64,000 bases of DNA from an uncultured Armatimonadota bacterium (GTDB taxonomy: Bacteria > Armatimonadota > Fimbriimonadia > Fimbriimonadales > Fimbriimonadaceae). The notes beneath the pieces were generated by a model. The model was given only the letters and a program-made list of their open reading frames with translations. It was not told the origin of the DNA and ran no database searches. Where the stretch lies: assembly GCA_903899015.1 (NCBI GenBank), contig CAIUHP010000113.1:1-64000 (forward strand), read 5' to 3'. Position 1 is the first letter of the stretch. Every line of letters starts with the position of its first letter. Both the position numbers and the translations under genes were made by a program. Shown one piece after another: positions 63,871-64,000 of the stretch.

Positions 63871-64000
63871 ATATCAGCGCTTTTGCTACCAAAAATATCA
63901 AGGCGATTCTATTCGTCACCGTTGCCTTATGCTTAATGGGCGTAGCAGCGTATCGGGTGTTTCCGGTCTCTATCCTCCCAGATGTAACGTTCCCTCGCGT
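63867..64000 (+). CDS. RND efflux pump, start of the gene (truncated by the window edge)
   Basis: GTG 63867 overlaps the adaptor stop by four bases. Only the first 44 residues are visible: NISAFATKNIKAILFVTVAL and the hallmark FPVSILPDVTFPR, which is the first helix plus the periplasmic entry of AcrB/CusA-type pumps. The ORF is not on the track because it runs off the end. With the adaptor it makes a tripartite exporter. Confidence 0.85.
   Translation, partial: MNISAFATKNIKAILFVTVALCLMGVAAYRVFPVSILPDVTFPR

Noticed and set aside
1-64000. tRNA, rRNA, CRISPR arrays, prophage, insertion sequences, defence or biosynthetic clusters.
   Set aside because: I scanned for conserved tRNA arms, phased repeats, transposase and integrase motifs and found none that could be supported; a tool search (tRNAscan, Infernal) would be decisive.

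Overview
The window looks like one stretch of chromosome from a Gram-negative-type, free-living heterotrophic bacterium with roughly balanced GC. My best guess is Armatimonadota, Fimbriimonadia-like. That is an inference from gene content: a fused SecD-SecF, DUF1559-type pseudopilins, GH116-like and GH106-like glycosidases, TAT-exported proteins, small lipoproteins and one-gene expansins of unknown function. A 16S or marker-gene search would be needed to settle it. No rRNA, tRNA, CRISPR array, phage or insertion sequence was recognised. Genes are dense, run on both strands and often overlap by 4-11 nt.

Layout. 1-310: two and a half tandem copies of a short repeat and a strong terminator. 310-4650 (minus): SecDF, a sugar isomerase-type TIM barrel and a peroxiredoxin. 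4767-7699 (plus): ROK sugar kinase, methylcrotonyl-CoA carboxylase-like carboxyltransferase and a small secreted protein. 7706-9232 (minus): GH4 glycosidase. 9353-13739 (plus): a pentose-phosphate block rpiB-gnd-zwf-pgl with three consecutive hairpins between zwf and pgl. 13771-15374: VOC and DUF429 proteins. 15385-20158 (minus): TAT-exported GH116-like glycosidase carrying an inserted carbohydrate-binding-type domain, and a barrel-like exported protein whose signal peptide is cut by an in-frame TAA. 20412-24616 (plus): zinc-ribbon protein, secreted protein, glycosyltransferase, cysteine desulfurase, thioredoxin-like protein.

24610-32980 (minus) is a seven-gene convoy: gltX, hisD, an NAD-binding dehydrogenase, a BMP-type nucleoside ABC importer (ATPase plus two permeases) without its binding protein, and a LolA-like protein. 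33115-38285 (minus): a TAT protein, an ABC-2 exporter pair, a class A beta-lactamase-fold hydrolase, a 62-residue protein with an excellent ribosome site and its own terminator, and a TlpA-like thioredoxin. 38407-45225 holds a multi-pass membrane protein, a PheT without its OB domain, an isolated gene with three repeats behind an AT-rich leader, an MDR dehydrogenase and a UPF0158 protein.

45232-45364 is a 133-bp element bounded by perfect 14-bp inverted repeats. 46199-48710 is a compact unit: LacI-type regulator, pseudopilin and small lipoprotein, with a sigma70-like promoter followed at once by a 28-bp palindrome that is probably the operator. 49098-50969 is a secreted kelch/galactose-oxidase-like protein. 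51734-56412 pairs a soluble TPR hybrid histidine kinase with a large exported protein beginning with an STN-like domain. 56409-61523 (minus): SDR epimerase, membrane protein, GH106-type alpha-L-rhamnosidase. 61627-64000 (plus): an unknown cytoplasmic protein, then an RND efflux adaptor lipoprotein and the start of its RND pump, cut by the window edge.

Taken together: central sugar metabolism (oxidative pentose phosphate, ROK kinase), plant or polysaccharide glycan breakdown (GH4, GH116-like, GH106), sugar-type regulation (LacI), import and efflux pumps, and scattered housekeeping genes.
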